A DNA stretch of 32,552 nt, from NCBI GenBank assembly GCA_910585755.1, contig CAJUFH010000035.1, forward strand, positions 1-32,552, read 5' to 3'. This stretch comes from an uncultured Muribaculaceae bacterium. GTDB lineage: Bacteria; Bacteroidota; Bacteroidia; Bacteroidales; Muribaculaceae. Positions 7,260-16,491 of this stretch are shown here, in pieces; position 1 is the first letter of the stretch, and each line of letters opens with the position of its first letter. Both the position numbers and the translations under genes were made by a program. Under the pieces are notes generated by a model. The model was given only the letters and a program-made list of their open reading frames with translations. It searched no databases and was not told the origin of the DNA.

Positions 7260-8630
7260 TTACTTCTCAACGTTGATGCTGAAATTGTTGACTTCCCAGG
7301 TACCGGCCTTGGCAGCGGTGCTCTTATAGCGGAACGCCACCTTCACCTTCTTGCCGCAGTAGGCCGAGAGGTCGATGTCGCCGGAGTTCACGAACGTGAA
7401 GCCCGAGTTGGAGGGATAGTTGGGGATGGCGACTGCCGTCCAGTTCTGCCCGTCCTCTGATACCTCGAAAGTAATCTGCTGCTTCATAACGTCGACACTC
7501 GAGAAATAGTTCCCGGCGTGGTCAAACTTGGCCGTAGCCTTCGTGCAGCCCGTAAGGTCGAGTTCGGGAGAAACCAGGCGCGAGTCAGAGTCGTAGTTCT
7601 TGCGGCTGCCGCTGTCGTAGCCGGTAGCGATGGCGCAGGAGTACTTGCTGCTGTGCTTCCAGATCGCGTCAAGCCCGGTAACGGCAATCAGGTTTTCAAT
7701 CGTGAACTGGCCGAGGGACGCCCCGAACGATTCAGCGAAGAAGGGAGGGACATAGGGTGTGAACCCGGCAAGTCCGTCGAGGTCGTTGAGCTGCATCTGC
7801 CAGTCCTTGCTGTAATAGCCGAGAATACCGGTGATGGAGCCGGTCCCGTCGGGCATAACTTCCCACCACCATTTTGAAGATCCGGAGTTGCGCAGGATAA
7901 GCTGCTGTCCGGCCTCGTTGGCGAAATAGCGGGAAACATTTGTGCCGGCGGTGGCGTATGTCAGGCCGGGGGTGGTGAAATGAACGTCGTCGAACTTCAC
8001 CAGACGGTTCTGCCAGGTCAGCAGTTCGGTAGTATTGTTCTTATATCCGAGCACGTCGGCAACCGTAACCTCGTAAGGAACGACCTTCGAGGGGTCGGGA
8101 GCCTCCTGGGGGATTGCCAGCTCCTCCCACCGCGCCTTGGGAATACGGGCAGGATAGTCATATCCCTCTTCCGTCACGCCGCAAATCAGGTTGTTGCGGT
8201 ATGTGCCCAGGCTGAGGCCGGTAACGTTGACGGCGATGACCGCGCCGTACTTGCCGCGGATGGTCTCGTACAGCTTGCTGTTATCGACGGAGAACGCCAT
8301 GCACGCGGTGCCGTCCTCGACCATGACATACTTGTAGATGTTGCCCGTCTGGGTATCGGAAACGATGCGCCCCTTGATGATGTAGTCGGTACCGTCCTCC
8401 TTTGTGCCTACGACGGTGGAATAGTCGTTGCCATTCTTGGTTGCGTCGTAGAACGCCTCTTTCAGTTCGAGAATCGAGATGGTTGGCTCGACGGGATTCT
8501 CGGTAACCGTGCCGTTGGCTCCCGGAATCACTACCGGCGGGTTTACGCCCTCGTCATCGCAGGAGGTGAACCCGGCGGCCATCCCCAGCGAGGCGGCAGC
8601 GGCCGCCATATATAATAATGTCTTGTTCAT
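7260..8630 (-). CDS. DUF5689 surface lipoprotein with choice-of-anchor-J-like C-terminus
   Basis: Lipoprotein of 456 residues. The signal peptide ends at lipobox FTSC (Cys24), followed by acidic DDE residues, a pattern compatible with export to the cell surface in Bacteroidota. Residues about 45-290 are a DUF5689 domain (YIIKGRIVSDTQTGNIYKYV), paralogous to that of the downstream lipoprotein. Residues about 295-456 are the jelly-roll-like C-terminal domain, with paired aromatic strands, SPELDLTG, KKVKVAFRYKST and GTWEVNNF. It starts 21 bases after the TonB receptor stop, so the two are surely co-transcribed. It takes the position SusD has in sus-type loci but shows no SusD sequence features. 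The ligand is unknown, and oligonucleotides or DNA are the favoured guess. Confidence 0.82.
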   Translation of the reverse strand: MNKTLLYMAAAAASLGMAAGFTSCDDEGVNPPVVIPGANGTVTENPVEPTISILELKEAFYDATKNGNDYSTVVGTKEDGTDYIIKGRIVSDTQTGNIYKYVMVEDGTACMAFSVDNSKLYETIRGKYGAVIAVNVTGLSLGTYRNNLICGVTEEGYDYPARIPKARWEELAIPQEAPDPSKVVPYEVTVADVLGYKNNTTELLTWQNRLVKFDDVHFTTPGLTYATAGTNVSRYFANEAGQQLILRNSGSSKWWWEVMPDGTGSITGILGYYSKDWQMQLNDLDGLAGFTPYVPPFFAESFGASLGQFTIENLIAVTGLDAIWKHSSKYSCAIATGYDSGSRKNYDSDSRLVSPELDLTGCTKATAKFDHAGNYFSSVDVMKQQITFEVSEDGQNWTAVAIPNYPSNSGFTFVNSGDIDLSAYCGKKVKVAFRYKSTAAKAGTWEVNNFSINVEK

Positions 8631-8651
8631 GAGTTTCTATCTTTTAAATGA

Positions 8652-11435
8652 TCAGAAGCGGAAGCCCACGTTGAAGTAAACCTTGATTCCCTGGGCGTAT
8701 TGCAGGCGGTAGGGGAAAGCGTCGGCGTTGTAGTTGCGGGTATCCACGCGGAGCTGCTGGTACGCGTTCGTAACCAGGTTCTTGTTGTTGAGGACGTTAG
8801 AAACGCTGAGGTTCAGGTTGAGGTAATACTTGTAGGCGAAACGGAAGCTCTTGCCGAGCGAGGCGTTCAGCACCCAGTTGTTGGCCAGCTTGGGCTGCGT
8901 CGAGAAGTCCTTGACGATCTGCTCTGCCTCCTCGACGGTGTTGGCCTTCTGCCATACGTTGGGGAGGGTCTCATGGTAGGGATAAGCCAGCGCTACATAG
9001 TAGTCGGCGAGATAGGAGGCGTTGACCCCTACATACCAACTGTGGGGAGCCGCCCAGTCAAGACCGATGTTGAAGGCTGTCTGCGGAGTGGAGACTGAGA
9101 TATGGTCCTTCAGGTAAACCGTAGTCTGGATGGGGTCGAACAGAGAGTTCTCGCTCATACGGGTACCTGTCGGATTGTTCTTGTACTGGTAGCGGGCATA
9201 GGTGCCGGCGAAGGTCGCGGTCAGCGAGGGGAGAATCTTGTAGGACATACCTAACTCGACACCCTTGTTCTGGCGGTGAACCCCCGTTACGGCGTAGTTG
9301 ACGAACGACCGGAGCTCCTCATCGTAGAAGCCGCGGCGCTCCATCGCGCCGGTCGTGTTGACGTAGAACACGCCGATTGAACCGCGGAAGCGGCGGTAGT
9401 TCCAGTTATAGGAGAAATCGGCGGCGAAAGTGCGCGACGACTTTGTGCCGTCAACCAGCTCGTCGCTGATGCGCGGCGAGATATAAACGTCCTTGATCAG
9501 AGGAGCCTCGGTCCCGTACTGGGCTCGGAGGGTGAAGTAGTTGCGGCCGTTGAGCTTGTAGGTCGCGCCGGCCTTGACGGCCGCGTCGTCGAAGCGCTGG
9601 ATGGCGCTGCGGCCCTTGGAGTTCTGAGGCGCGCGGCCGTTGCGCATGTGACCGAAGCGGCTGAACTGCTCGTAGCTGATTTGCAGCCCGTAGTTTACAT
9701 CCCAATGGGAGGTATTGATCTGGTTCTGGACGAAGCCCTGGACCTTCATCGCGGTAATGTCATAGTCGTGGCCGAAGACATCCCCCTTGCCTACGCGGCG
9801 GTTGGGGTTGTCAAGGTCGTTCTGCATGATATCGGCGCTCGCCAGCGGGTTGTTTATGTCGCGGTCGGCGAACGTGTTGATATCAAGCCAGTACTCGCCG
9901 CCCAGGAGGTCCTTGACGGTCATGTAGTCGTGGTACTTGGTGTAGTTGAAGGTGACGCCGGCCTGGAGGGTCATGTTGTCGGTCAGGCGCCGGTTCAGCA
10001 GCGAGTTGACGATGAAGTTGAACTGGTTGCTGTGTTCCCACTGCTGCATATAAGTCGAGCCCTTGCGCTCTTCCTCGGGCTTCCCTTCGTTAAGGGCGTT
10101 GTTGAGGGCGTTGACGCGGTAGAACTCGTCCCAGTTGATCTGGCGTACCGAGCTGTCGTGCTCCCAGAGGTCGGTATAATACTCAGCCATTCCGGGGACC
10201 TCGCGGTTAAACTCCCAGTAGGAGGGAAGGCTCTGGTAATAGTCGGGCTTCGGGTCGTTACCCTGGTTGTATGTCAGGCGGGTACGGGCGAAATTCAGCC
10301 AGCGGAAAGCCACGCCGGTGTTGAGGGTGGTCTTCTCGTCCTTGTACAGCCAGTTCAGCATCACCGTCGGGTCGAAACGGCGGCGGATGTTGTCAGAACG
10401 CTTCTTGCCCGACTGCCAGCCCCACGCGGGGTTATAGAGGTTGTCCCCCGTCAGGTCGAACGCCTCCTGCACCGTGGCGCGGGAGTTGGCCTGCTCGGTC
10501 GGAGCGCCCCAGGTCGTCAGGGTCAGCGAGTGATGGGGGTTGAACACCTTCTCGAGAGAGATGAAGTAGCCTCCCGAGTTATAGTAGGTCCCGTCAACGA
10601 TACCCTCGTCGCTGTAACGGCCGATCGCGCTGACTGTCAGAGCCAGGCCGTTCTTGTTCAGGCCGGTCGAATAGGTCGCCATCGCGCGGGCGTAATAGTT
10701 GGAGTTGGTATAGCTTACCAGGCCGTTGAAGCCGGGAGAATAATTCTCCGTGATTGTGTTGAAGTTCTGCGAGCCCCCGAGACCCGAGAAGCCGTAGGAA
10801 GCGGCCCCGAGACCCGTCGTCGCCGTGTTGTTGCGGAACGCGCGGGAAGTCATGCCGCCGAGCTGCGAGAAAGAGAAACCGCCGCGGATCAGGTCGTTCA
10901 TCGGCATGCCGTTGATGTAAGTCTCCGCCGCAGAGCTGTTAAGACCGCGGTAATTGGAGTAGAGGGGCTGGTAGCCGAAGCGGGTGAACTTGTAGAAAAT
11001 ATCGTCCGAAGTGCCGGTAAGGGCCGAGATGCTCTGGCCGCCGCTACCCTCGGCATCGTCGTCGAGGAACGACTCATCGAAGAAAAGGTCGTTGGCGCCC
11101 TCGGCAAGGTAGGCCGAAGTGTTGTCGTCAAGAATCATCACGCAGTCGACCCCCTGGTTGGATCCGTCGTAGACAAGGGTCTGCACAGCGCCGTCGAGAT
11201 AACCGGGAGCCGTTACCTGCAGCATTACCTCGCCGGGACGCGAGTTGCTGATACGGTAGTCGCCGGCAGGGCCGGTGGTCACGGAAATCCCCTGCGAGGG
11301 GATGGAGACTACTGCTCCGGGAATCGGGGCACCGGTGTCGGCGTCAGTGATGACACCCGTCACGGTGGCTGCCTGCTGGGCCAGCGCCGGGAGCGAGGCT
11401 GACGCGAGCAGGGTTAGAAACAGTTTAACTCTCAT
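8652..11435 (-). CDS. TonB-dependent receptor with N-terminal carboxypeptidase-regulatory-like domain
   Basis: Outer-membrane active transporter of 927 residues. Signal peptide 1-19 (SLPALAQ) is followed by a CarboxypepD_reg-like beta-sandwich at about 22-105 (VTGVITDADTGAPIPGAVV). A plug domain follows (about 130-240, with INGMPMNDL and GLGAASYGFSGLGGSQN), then a 22-strand-type barrel ending in GIKVYFNVGFRF with a terminal Phe. The length is ordinary for the group. The two following genes are its likely surface lipoprotein partners. It lacks a SusD partner, an anti-sigma or signalling extension, and any neighbouring glycoside hydrolase. This argues against a polysaccharide locus. A -7 box lies at 11624-11631, giving a leader of about 180 bases. 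Confidence 0.94.
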   Translation of the reverse strand: MRVKLFLTLLASASLPALAQQAATVTGVITDADTGAPIPGAVVSIPSQGISVTTGPAGDYRISNSRPGEVMLQVTAPGYLDGAVQTLVYDGSNQGVDCVMILDDNTSAYLAEGANDLFFDESFLDDDAEGSGGQSISALTGTSDDIFYKFTRFGYQPLYSNYRGLNSSAAETYINGMPMNDLIRGGFSFSQLGGMTSRAFRNNTATTGLGAASYGFSGLGGSQNFNTITENYSPGFNGLVSYTNSNYYARAMATYSTGLNKNGLALTVSAIGRYSDEGIVDGTYYNSGGYFISLEKVFNPHHSLTLTTWGAPTEQANSRATVQEAFDLTGDNLYNPAWGWQSGKKRSDNIRRRFDPTVMLNWLYKDEKTTLNTGVAFRWLNFARTRLTYNQGNDPKPDYYQSLPSYWEFNREVPGMAEYYTDLWEHDSSVRQINWDEFYRVNALNNALNEGKPEEERKGSTYMQQWEHSNQFNFIVNSLLNRRLTDNMTLQAGVTFNYTKYHDYMTVKDLLGGEYWLDINTFADRDINNPLASADIMQNDLDNPNRRVGKGDVFGHDYDITAMKVQGFVQNQINTSHWDVNYGLQISYEQFSRFGHMRNGRAPQNSKGRSAIQRFDDAAVKAGATYKLNGRNYFTLRAQYGTEAPLIKDVYISPRISDELVDGTKSSRTFAADFSYNWNYRRFRGSIGVFYVNTTGAMERRGFYDEELRSFVNYAVTGVHRQNKGVELGMSYKILPSLTATFAGTYARYQYKNNPTGTRMSENSLFDPIQTTVYLKDHISVSTPQTAFNIGLDWAAPHSWYVGVNASYLADYYVALAYPYHETLPNVWQKANTVEEAEQIVKDFSTQPKLANNWVLNASLGKSFRFAYKYYLNLNLSVSNVLNNKNLVTNAYQQLRVDTRNYNADAFPYRLQYAQGIKVYFNVGFRF

Positions 11436-11623
11436 AAGATAGAAGTTGGTTAAAAAATATTCTCTTCAAAACTCTCCGGGAAGCCGGGATTCCATCCAGG
11501 GCGCAGAAAACCGCGTCTTTTCCTTGCGGAGCAGGCGGCGGGGCGCGTAGCGGCAGAAACAGCTTTCCAGTTGGTATTCAGCGGGTTAGTTGTTTTATAT
11601 GTTAAACGCTACTAAATAGCTTT

Positions 11624-11631
11624 CAAATTTA
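11624..11631 (-). promoter_or_regulatory. -7 box for the TonB receptor operon
   Basis: The minus strand reads TAAATTTG, a full match to TAnnTTTG, in the most AT-rich part of the gap. No convincing -33 TTTG lies 19-21 bases upstream, so it is tentative. Confidence 0.35.
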
Positions 11632-11761
11632 GCAAAAATTCCTTTAATTCCACCCCATCCCCCCTGTTAAATTTCCGTTGCCCCCGATATTGGAAACAGC
11701 CTTATATCGCCGCAAATCAGCCGCAGTCAGCGCCGAAACTGATACAAAAAAGCTCGCCGCG

Positions 11762-11789
11762 AATAAGAAACAGCGCCCGGAGGGTGCTG
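11762..11789 (-). terminator. Likely terminator of the yicC-gmk-nadD-DUF5063-ligA operon
   Basis: CAGCGCCC (11771-11778) pairs with GGGTGCTG (11782-11789) through one G-T pair and a 3-nt loop. On the minus strand the stem is followed by TTTCTTATT. A second 8-bp hairpin lies at 11801-11820, between this one and the ligA stop. Confidence 0.6.
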
Positions 11790-11855
11790 TGTCTACTGTG
11801 TGCGGGCCGTAAGGTCCGCAAAGAATCCGCCCGGCATCCCCCTAAACCTTAAACC

Positions 11856-13868
11856 TTAACCCTCACCACCCCCAATCATCGCGAGGAAATCATCCTCGGA
11901 GATGACGGGAATGCCGAGCGACGCGGCTTTCTCCTTCTTGGCGGGGCCCATGTTCTCTCCGGCCAGGACATAGTCGGTCTTTTTGGAAATCGAACCGACA
12001 TTCTTGCCGCCGTTCAGCTCGATCAGCTCCTTGTACTCGTCGCGCGAATGGCGGGAGAAAGTGCCCGAAATCACAAAACTCTTACCCTCCAGGAGGTGGG
12101 TGCGCCCCTCTTCGCTCTCCTCAGGCTGCGACATCTGCAGCCCAACGGCACGCAGACGTTCCACGACCTTGCGGTTGCGCGGCTCGGCAAAATACTCGAC
12201 GATACTCTCCGCGATACGCGGGCCGAGGTCCTTCACTGCGGCAAGCTCCTCGGCCGACGCGGCCATCAGCCGGTCAATGTCGGGGAACGCCTTGGCGACC
12301 TTCTTCGCGACCGTGTCCCCCACGAACGGTATCGACAGGGCATAAATCACGCGGTCGTAGGGGACACTCTTCGATGCCTCAAGCCCTTCGAGCATGCGTT
12401 GCGCCGATCGGGGTCCGAACCCTTCGAGCGTCAGAAGCTGCGCCTCGGTAAGTTCATAAAGGTCAGCGATATTCCTGACATATCCCCGAACCATGAGCTG
12501 GTTGGCGGTCTCCTCCCCTATGCCGTCGATATTCATCATCTTGCGCCCGACGAAATGCTCGATGCGACCAGCTATCTGCGGAGGACAGTCATATTTGTTG
12601 GGGCACTGCCAGGAAGCCTCCCCCTCGACGCGCACCAGCGGAGCGCCGCAGGCGGGGCATTTCCCGACAAACTTAATCGGCTCCGCCCCGGGCTCACGCC
12701 CGTTCTCGTCAACCCCGGTTATTTTCGGGATAATCTCGCCTCCCTTTTCGACGTAGAGCATATCCCCCTCGTGTATGTCGAGAGAGCGTATTATATCCTC
12801 GTTGTGGAGCGACGCACGTTTCACGATCGTACCCGACAGAAGCACCGGCTCCAGATTGGCGACCGGGGTTATCACCCCCATGCGCCCTACCTCGAACGAC
12901 ACGAAACGGAGCTTCGTAAGCGCCCGCTCCGCCGCAAACTTGTATGCTATGGCCCAGCGGGGCGACTTGGCCGTGAAACCGAGGTTCAGTTGCTGCCGGA
13001 GGCTGTTTACCTTGAACACCAGGCCGTCGGTAGCGACCGGGAGGTTCTTGCGGGCGGTGTCCCAATGGTTTATGAACCCGTCGACCTCTTCAAGCGAGTG
13101 GAGCCGCGTCATTATGTCCGAGACCTTGAAGCCCCAGCGGCGGGCGGCCATCATATTGTCGTAATGGTTGTCGCTCGGAAGCTCCGGCCCCAGGAGATAA
13201 TAGAAGTAAGCGTCAAGCCCGCGGCGCGCTACCTCCTTAGGGTCAAGGGTCTTGAGCGTCCCGGAGGCGGCGTTGCGCGGATTGGCGAACAGCGGCTCCT
13301 CGTTGAAAGCCCTCTCCCGGTTAAGGCGCTCGAACGCCTCCCAGGGCATCAGCACCTCCCCGCGGATTTCAAACATCTCGGGCCAGTCGTCCCCCTGCAA
13401 CTGCAAGGGTATGCTTTTGATTGTCTTTATGTTGGAAGTCACGACATCCCCTTTCTCGCCGTCGCCGCGGGTCACGGCGCGTACCAGCCGCCCGTGCTCG
13501 TAAATCAGCGAGATGGATGTGCCGTCGAACTTCATCTCCCCTACCACATCGAACTTCTCCCCTCCGAGCGCAGCGCTGACGCGGCCGAACCATTCGTCGA
13601 CCTCCTCTATCGAATAGGTATTGGAGAGCGAGAGCATCGGATGGATATGCGCCGCCTGCTCGAAGCCCCCCGTCAGGTCGGAACCAACGCGCCGCGTAGG
13701 CGACAGAGGGTCCTCCATATCGGGATTCGCCGCCTCAAGCGCCTCAAGCTCTTTCATGAGCATGTCAAACTCCTTGTCGGAAATCTCCGGGGAGTTGAGG
13801 ACGTAATACTGATGGTTATGGTGGTTGAGCAGTCGGCGGAGTTCGAGAATCCTTTCTTTGGGGTCCAT
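11856..13868 (-). CDS. ligA: NAD-dependent DNA ligase LigA
   Basis: Seals nicks in duplex DNA during replication and repair using NAD+. It is full length at 670 residues. The adenylation domain carries the nucleophile motif KFDG (Lys113 to Gly116) after the N-terminal Ia region (HHNHQYYVLNSPEISD). It is followed by an OB fold, a four-cysteine zinc finger (CPACG and CPNKYDC at about 405-430), helix-hairpin-helix repeats (LEGFGPRSAQRML, VKDLGPRIAESI) and a C-terminal BRCT domain (GKSFVISGTFSRHSRDE to the end). It is the last gene of the operon, 37 bases after the DUF5063 gene. Its last codons and stop lie in a short CCTTAAA heptamer repeat, with no effect on the protein core. Confidence 0.98.
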   Translation of the reverse strand: MDPKERILELRRLLNHHNHQYYVLNSPEISDKEFDMLMKELEALEAANPDMEDPLSPTRRVGSDLTGGFEQAAHIHPMLSLSNTYSIEEVDEWFGRVSAALGGEKFDVVGEMKFDGTSISLIYEHGRLVRAVTRGDGEKGDVVTSNIKTIKSIPLQLQGDDWPEMFEIRGEVLMPWEAFERLNRERAFNEEPLFANPRNAASGTLKTLDPKEVARRGLDAYFYYLLGPELPSDNHYDNMMAARRWGFKVSDIMTRLHSLEEVDGFINHWDTARKNLPVATDGLVFKVNSLRQQLNLGFTAKSPRWAIAYKFAAERALTKLRFVSFEVGRMGVITPVANLEPVLLSGTIVKRASLHNEDIIRSLDIHEGDMLYVEKGGEIIPKITGVDENGREPGAEPIKFVGKCPACGAPLVRVEGEASWQCPNKYDCPPQIAGRIEHFVGRKMMNIDGIGEETANQLMVRGYVRNIADLYELTEAQLLTLEGFGPRSAQRMLEGLEASKSVPYDRVIYALSIPFVGDTVAKKVAKAFPDIDRLMAASAEELAAVKDLGPRIAESIVEYFAEPRNRKVVERLRAVGLQMSQPEESEEGRTHLLEGKSFVISGTFSRHSRDEYKELIELNGGKNVGSISKKTDYVLAGENMGPAKKEKAASLGIPVISEDDFLAMIGGGEG

Positions 13869-13905
13869 AAGAGGGAAATGATGAAATAAGGTAGGTTAAC
13901 GGAGG

Positions 13906-14421
13906 TCAGTCAAGTTCGGAGGAGGACTGGTAGCGTATATGGTTGAGGGCGCGGAGCACGTTGCACAGCGAGCCGCTCCAATACGAGCGGAAATCCTCGC
14001 TCACCGCCTGAATCGCCAGCTCGACAGTCTCGTCCGTCGCGTTGCGTATGGTGCTGATAAAGTTGAAAAGCACCTGGAATATGTCGGCCAGGCCCTCCGA
14101 CACGCTCGCCGAGACAGGCGTGTCGCTGTACTTCATATCCTCCTCGAACACTTCGAGATAAACATCGTCAGGCCCGAGCAGCCGCTCTATATTGCGGCGC
14201 ACGGCCTCGTAATAGTCCTCGTCGAGCGCCTGGTCGATATACGCCTCCTCGTCGTCGAGAAGCCCGGTGCGCAGGTCTGTGGCGGCGATATAGATACGCG
14301 GCAGCAGCCGCAGCATGCTCTCGATAAAAGATGAGCGTTCGTCGTCGCGCGCACCCTCGACCGCGACGCAGTATTCGTTGCAAAGCCCTATGAAGGCAAT
14401 CGTGTTGGTAGGAAGTTCCAT
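13906..14421 (-). CDS. DUF5063 domain-containing protein
   Basis: Uncharacterised acidic, mainly alpha-helical protein of 171 residues, probably cytoplasmic, with no signal peptide. It is recognised by LPRIYIAATDL, the acidic central helices and the SGSLCNVLRALNHIRY end, and by its usual place beside nadD in Bacteroidales. The start codon overlaps the nadD stop by one base (TGATG), so translation is probably coupled. No function is known and no catalytic motif can be seen. Confidence 0.8.
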   Translation of the reverse strand: MELPTNTIAFIGLCNEYCVAVEGARDDERSSFIESMLRLLPRIYIAATDLRTGLLDDEEAYIDQALDEDYYEAVRRNIERLLGPDDVYLEVFEEDMKYSDTPVSASVSEGLADIFQVLFNFISTIRNATDETVELAIQAVSEDFRSYWSGSLCNVLRALNHIRYQSSSELD

Positions 14422-14993
14422 CAGAGGTACAGCTTATGGTCAATAATATATTTATATACCTTCGAATCCACGAGATTGTTCACCTGGAGCCCCGCGGCGA
14501 CGCGTTCCCTTACCATCGTGCTCGAAACATCAATCAGAGGAAGGGCGCCGCAGACATCAATCCCCTCGGGAATCCCTTCGAGAACCTCTCCGGGGCGGGG
14601 ATAGATAATCGGCGGATAGTCGCGCAGAAGGGTCTCATAGTCGCGCCAGCGGTCGAACACCCTCCAGTTGTCCCCCCCGATCACCAACCGGAAGCGGGTT
14701 TCCGGGTATAGCTCCGACAGCTTGCGCAGAGTATTGACAGAATAAGACGGCCGCGGCATCGAAAGCTCTATGTCGCAGACCTCCACTCCGGGAAGCCCCT
14801 CTGCCGCCAGGCGAAGCATCGCCAGCCGGTCCGCATCCGCCGCGAGTTCAGTCGACCCCGCTTTCAGAGGATTCAGGGGCGAGAGCGTCAGCCATACCTC
14901 GTCGGCAAGTCCGGCACTGACAATACCCTCGGCAATCGCCGTATGCCCGCGGTGTACCGGGTTGAACGACCCCCCGAAAATACCGACTGTCAT
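14421..14993 (-). CDS. nadD: Nicotinate-nucleotide adenylyltransferase NadD
   Basis: Adenylates nicotinate mononucleotide to deamido-NAD in NAD synthesis. It has 190 residues, the normal family length. The nucleotidyltransferase signature GGSFNPVHRGH is at 6-16, and the second signature (SSTMVRER) lies near residue 157. It starts 13 bases after gmk and overlaps the DUF5063 start. Its product is the NAD precursor pool that the operon's last gene, ligA, consumes. That link may be coincidental. Confidence 0.97.
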   Translation of the reverse strand: MTVGIFGGSFNPVHRGHTAIAEGIVSAGLADEVWLTLSPLNPLKAGSTELAADADRLAMLRLAAEGLPGVEVCDIELSMPRPSYSVNTLRKLSELYPETRFRLVIGGDNWRVFDRWRDYETLLRDYPPIIYPRPGEVLEGIPEGIDVCGALPLIDVSSTMVRERVAAGLQVNNLVDSKVYKYIIDHKLYL

Positions 14994-15006
14994 AAGGCTC
15001 GCGCCG

Positions 15007-15579
15007 TCAGGCTTTGATGAATCCTTCCATCAGCCCGGCAACCTCCCCGATCGCGCGGGGCAGCTCGTCGTTCGTAACGACGTGGTCGTAACGGTCCTGG
15101 AACCCGAGCTCGTATTCGGCGCGGCCTACCCGCTCCTCAATCGCCTCAGCGCTCTCGCTGCCGCGCTTCTCGAGGCGGCGGCGGAGCTCAGGAATGTCGG
15201 GGGGAGCGATAAAGATGCTCAGAGCGTCGTCGCCAAACTGCTCCTTGACATTCACCCCCCCTCTTACATCAATATCGAGAATCACGTTGTGCCCCCCGTT
15301 GATGCGGTCCTGGATTTCGGAGCGGAGCGTCCCGTAGTAGCGGCCCGGATACACCTGCTCGTACTCCACAAAGGCGTTTTCGGCGATAAGGTCCTTGAAC
15401 TGCTGGTCGGTCAGGAAGTGATAGTTCACTCCGTCGACCTCCCCGGGGCGGGGCTTGCGGTTAGTTGCCGACACCGAGAACTGCAGGTCGAGCTTCCCCT
15501 CGTCCATAATCTCGCCTATAATCGTTGACTTGCCGCAACCCGAAGGCGCGGAAATTATGATGAGCTTGCCTTTCTTCAT
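15007..15579 (-). CDS. gmk: Guanylate kinase
   Basis: Phosphorylates GMP to GDP with ATP. It has 190 residues. The P-loop SAPSGCGKST lies at 10-19. The GMP-binding segment follows (SVSATNRKPRPGEVDGVNYHF, about 36-56), then the lid region with RRRLEKRG. The start ATG at 15579 lies 13 bases after the yicC stop. The yicC-gmk pairing is widely conserved in bacteria. Confidence 0.97.
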   Translation of the reverse strand: MKKGKLIIISAPSGCGKSTIIGEIMDEGKLDLQFSVSATNRKPRPGEVDGVNYHFLTDQQFKDLIAENAFVEYEQVYPGRYYGTLRSEIQDRINGGHNVILDIDVRGGVNVKEQFGDDALSIFIAPPDIPELRRRLEKRGSESAEAIEERVGRAEYELGFQDRYDHVVTNDELPRAIGEVAGLMEGFIKA

Positions 15580-15592
15580 GGCTGATAATATA

Positions 15593-16468
15593 TTACATTA
15601 CGTTAAGCACCTGCTCCTTGATCTGCTCCAGCTCGTCCTTCATCTTCACGACGAGAATCTGCATCTCGGCCTGGTTGCTCTTCGAGCCGAGGGTGTTGAT
15701 TTCGCGGCCCATCTCCTGGGCGATGAATCCGAGCTTCTTCCCCTGCCCCGGTTTTCCGTCAAGGGTCTGGAGGAAATAGTCGAGGTGCTGTGTCAGGCGC
15801 TGCTTCTCCTCGTTGATGTCGAGCTTCTCGATATAGAAAATCATCTCCTGCTCGAAACGCCCCTTGTCGTACTCTACCTGGTGGAGCGAGGAAAGAGCCT
15901 CCTGGATGCGGGCGCGGATTTTCGCCACGCGCTCCGTCTCGTAGCGGGGCACTTCGGCCAGCAGCTCGCGGATTCGCCCGATACGCACCCGGAAAAACTC
16001 GTCGAGCTTCCGCCCCTCGGCCGCGCGGTGCCCGACGAGGTCATCGAGCGCCTCGGAAAGGGTCGAGAGCAGTACCCGCCGCTCCTCCTCGTTGATTTCC
16101 GCCGAGCTGTCGCTCTTGACAGCGTCGGGGAAGCGCATCAGCACGGAATACCAGTCCTGCGGCTCGGGGATGCCGAGCGCCGCGGAAGCCTCCCGGATCT
16201 GGCGGCAGTACGCTTCGAGCGCGGGAACATTCAGCTCTACCGCGCCCTCGCCCCCGATGGTCTCGACGGCCAGGCTCAGGTCTACCTTCCCGCGTTCGAG
16301 ACGGGCGGCGACCATCGACCTCATTTCCGGCTCCATCAGGCGGTAACCCGCCGGGGAGCGCATCGAGAGGTCGAGCTGCTTGGAGTTAAGTGATTTAAGC
16401 TCAACTGTGAACTTCTTGTTGGCGCATTCGGCAACCGCGCTGCCGAAGCCGGTCATTGATAGTAGCAT
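15593..16468 (-). CDS. YicC family protein (putative endoribonuclease)
   Basis: 291-residue YicC/YloC family protein. It is recognised by the start MLLSMTGFGSA, the LNSKQLDLS segment and the C-terminal DUF1732 block (GKKLGFIAQEMGREINTLGSK). E. coli YicC has been described as an endoribonuclease, and the activity of this protein is not shown. It is the first gene of the minus-strand operon yicC-gmk-nadD-DUF5063-ligA. It diverges from tsaB across a short promoter region (16469-16584) with a -7 box TACTTTTG at 16492-16499. Confidence 0.93.
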   Translation of the reverse strand: MLLSMTGFGSAVAECANKKFTVELKSLNSKQLDLSMRSPAGYRLMEPEMRSMVAARLERGKVDLSLAVETIGGEGAVELNVPALEAYCRQIREASAALGIPEPQDWYSVLMRFPDAVKSDSSAEINEEERRVLLSTLSEALDDLVGHRAAEGRKLDEFFRVRIGRIRELLAEVPRYETERVAKIRARIQEALSSLHQVEYDKGRFEQEMIFYIEKLDINEEKQRLTQHLDYFLQTLDGKPGQGKKLGFIAQEMGREINTLGSKSNQAEMQILVVKMKDELEQIKEQVLNVM

Positions 16469-16491
16469 ATCAGAATCAGCGATTGGACTGA

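Larger units (their letters stand above)
11436..11855. other. Intergenic region between ligA and the TonB receptor operon
   Basis: This 420-base gap has no supported gene. It carries the leader and a -7 box for the TonB receptor, an AT-rich stretch at 11590-11650, hairpins at 11771-11820 and, on the ligA side, a short CCTTAAA-type heptamer repeat (11841-11862) that overlaps the ligA stop codon. Confidence 0.7.

Noticed and set aside
7260..8630. SusD-like glycan-binding lipoprotein
   Set aside because: Position after a TonB receptor fits, but there are no SusD or TPR helical features. The N-terminal domain is DUF5689 and no glycan enzyme is nearby.
9648..11402. 584-residue open frame on the plus strand
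   Set aside because: It is a shadow of the TonB receptor gene on the other strand, with Val/Arg/Gly-rich unrelated sequence.
11841..11862. Telomere-like CCTTAAA repeat
   Set aside because: Only about three imperfect heptamers, overlapping the ligA stop codon. Too short to mean more than chance slippage.
12048..13889. 613-residue open frame on the plus strand
   Set aside because: It lies exactly opposite ligA, which has all family motifs. Long antisense frames are expected in GC-rich codons, and the translation resembles no family.
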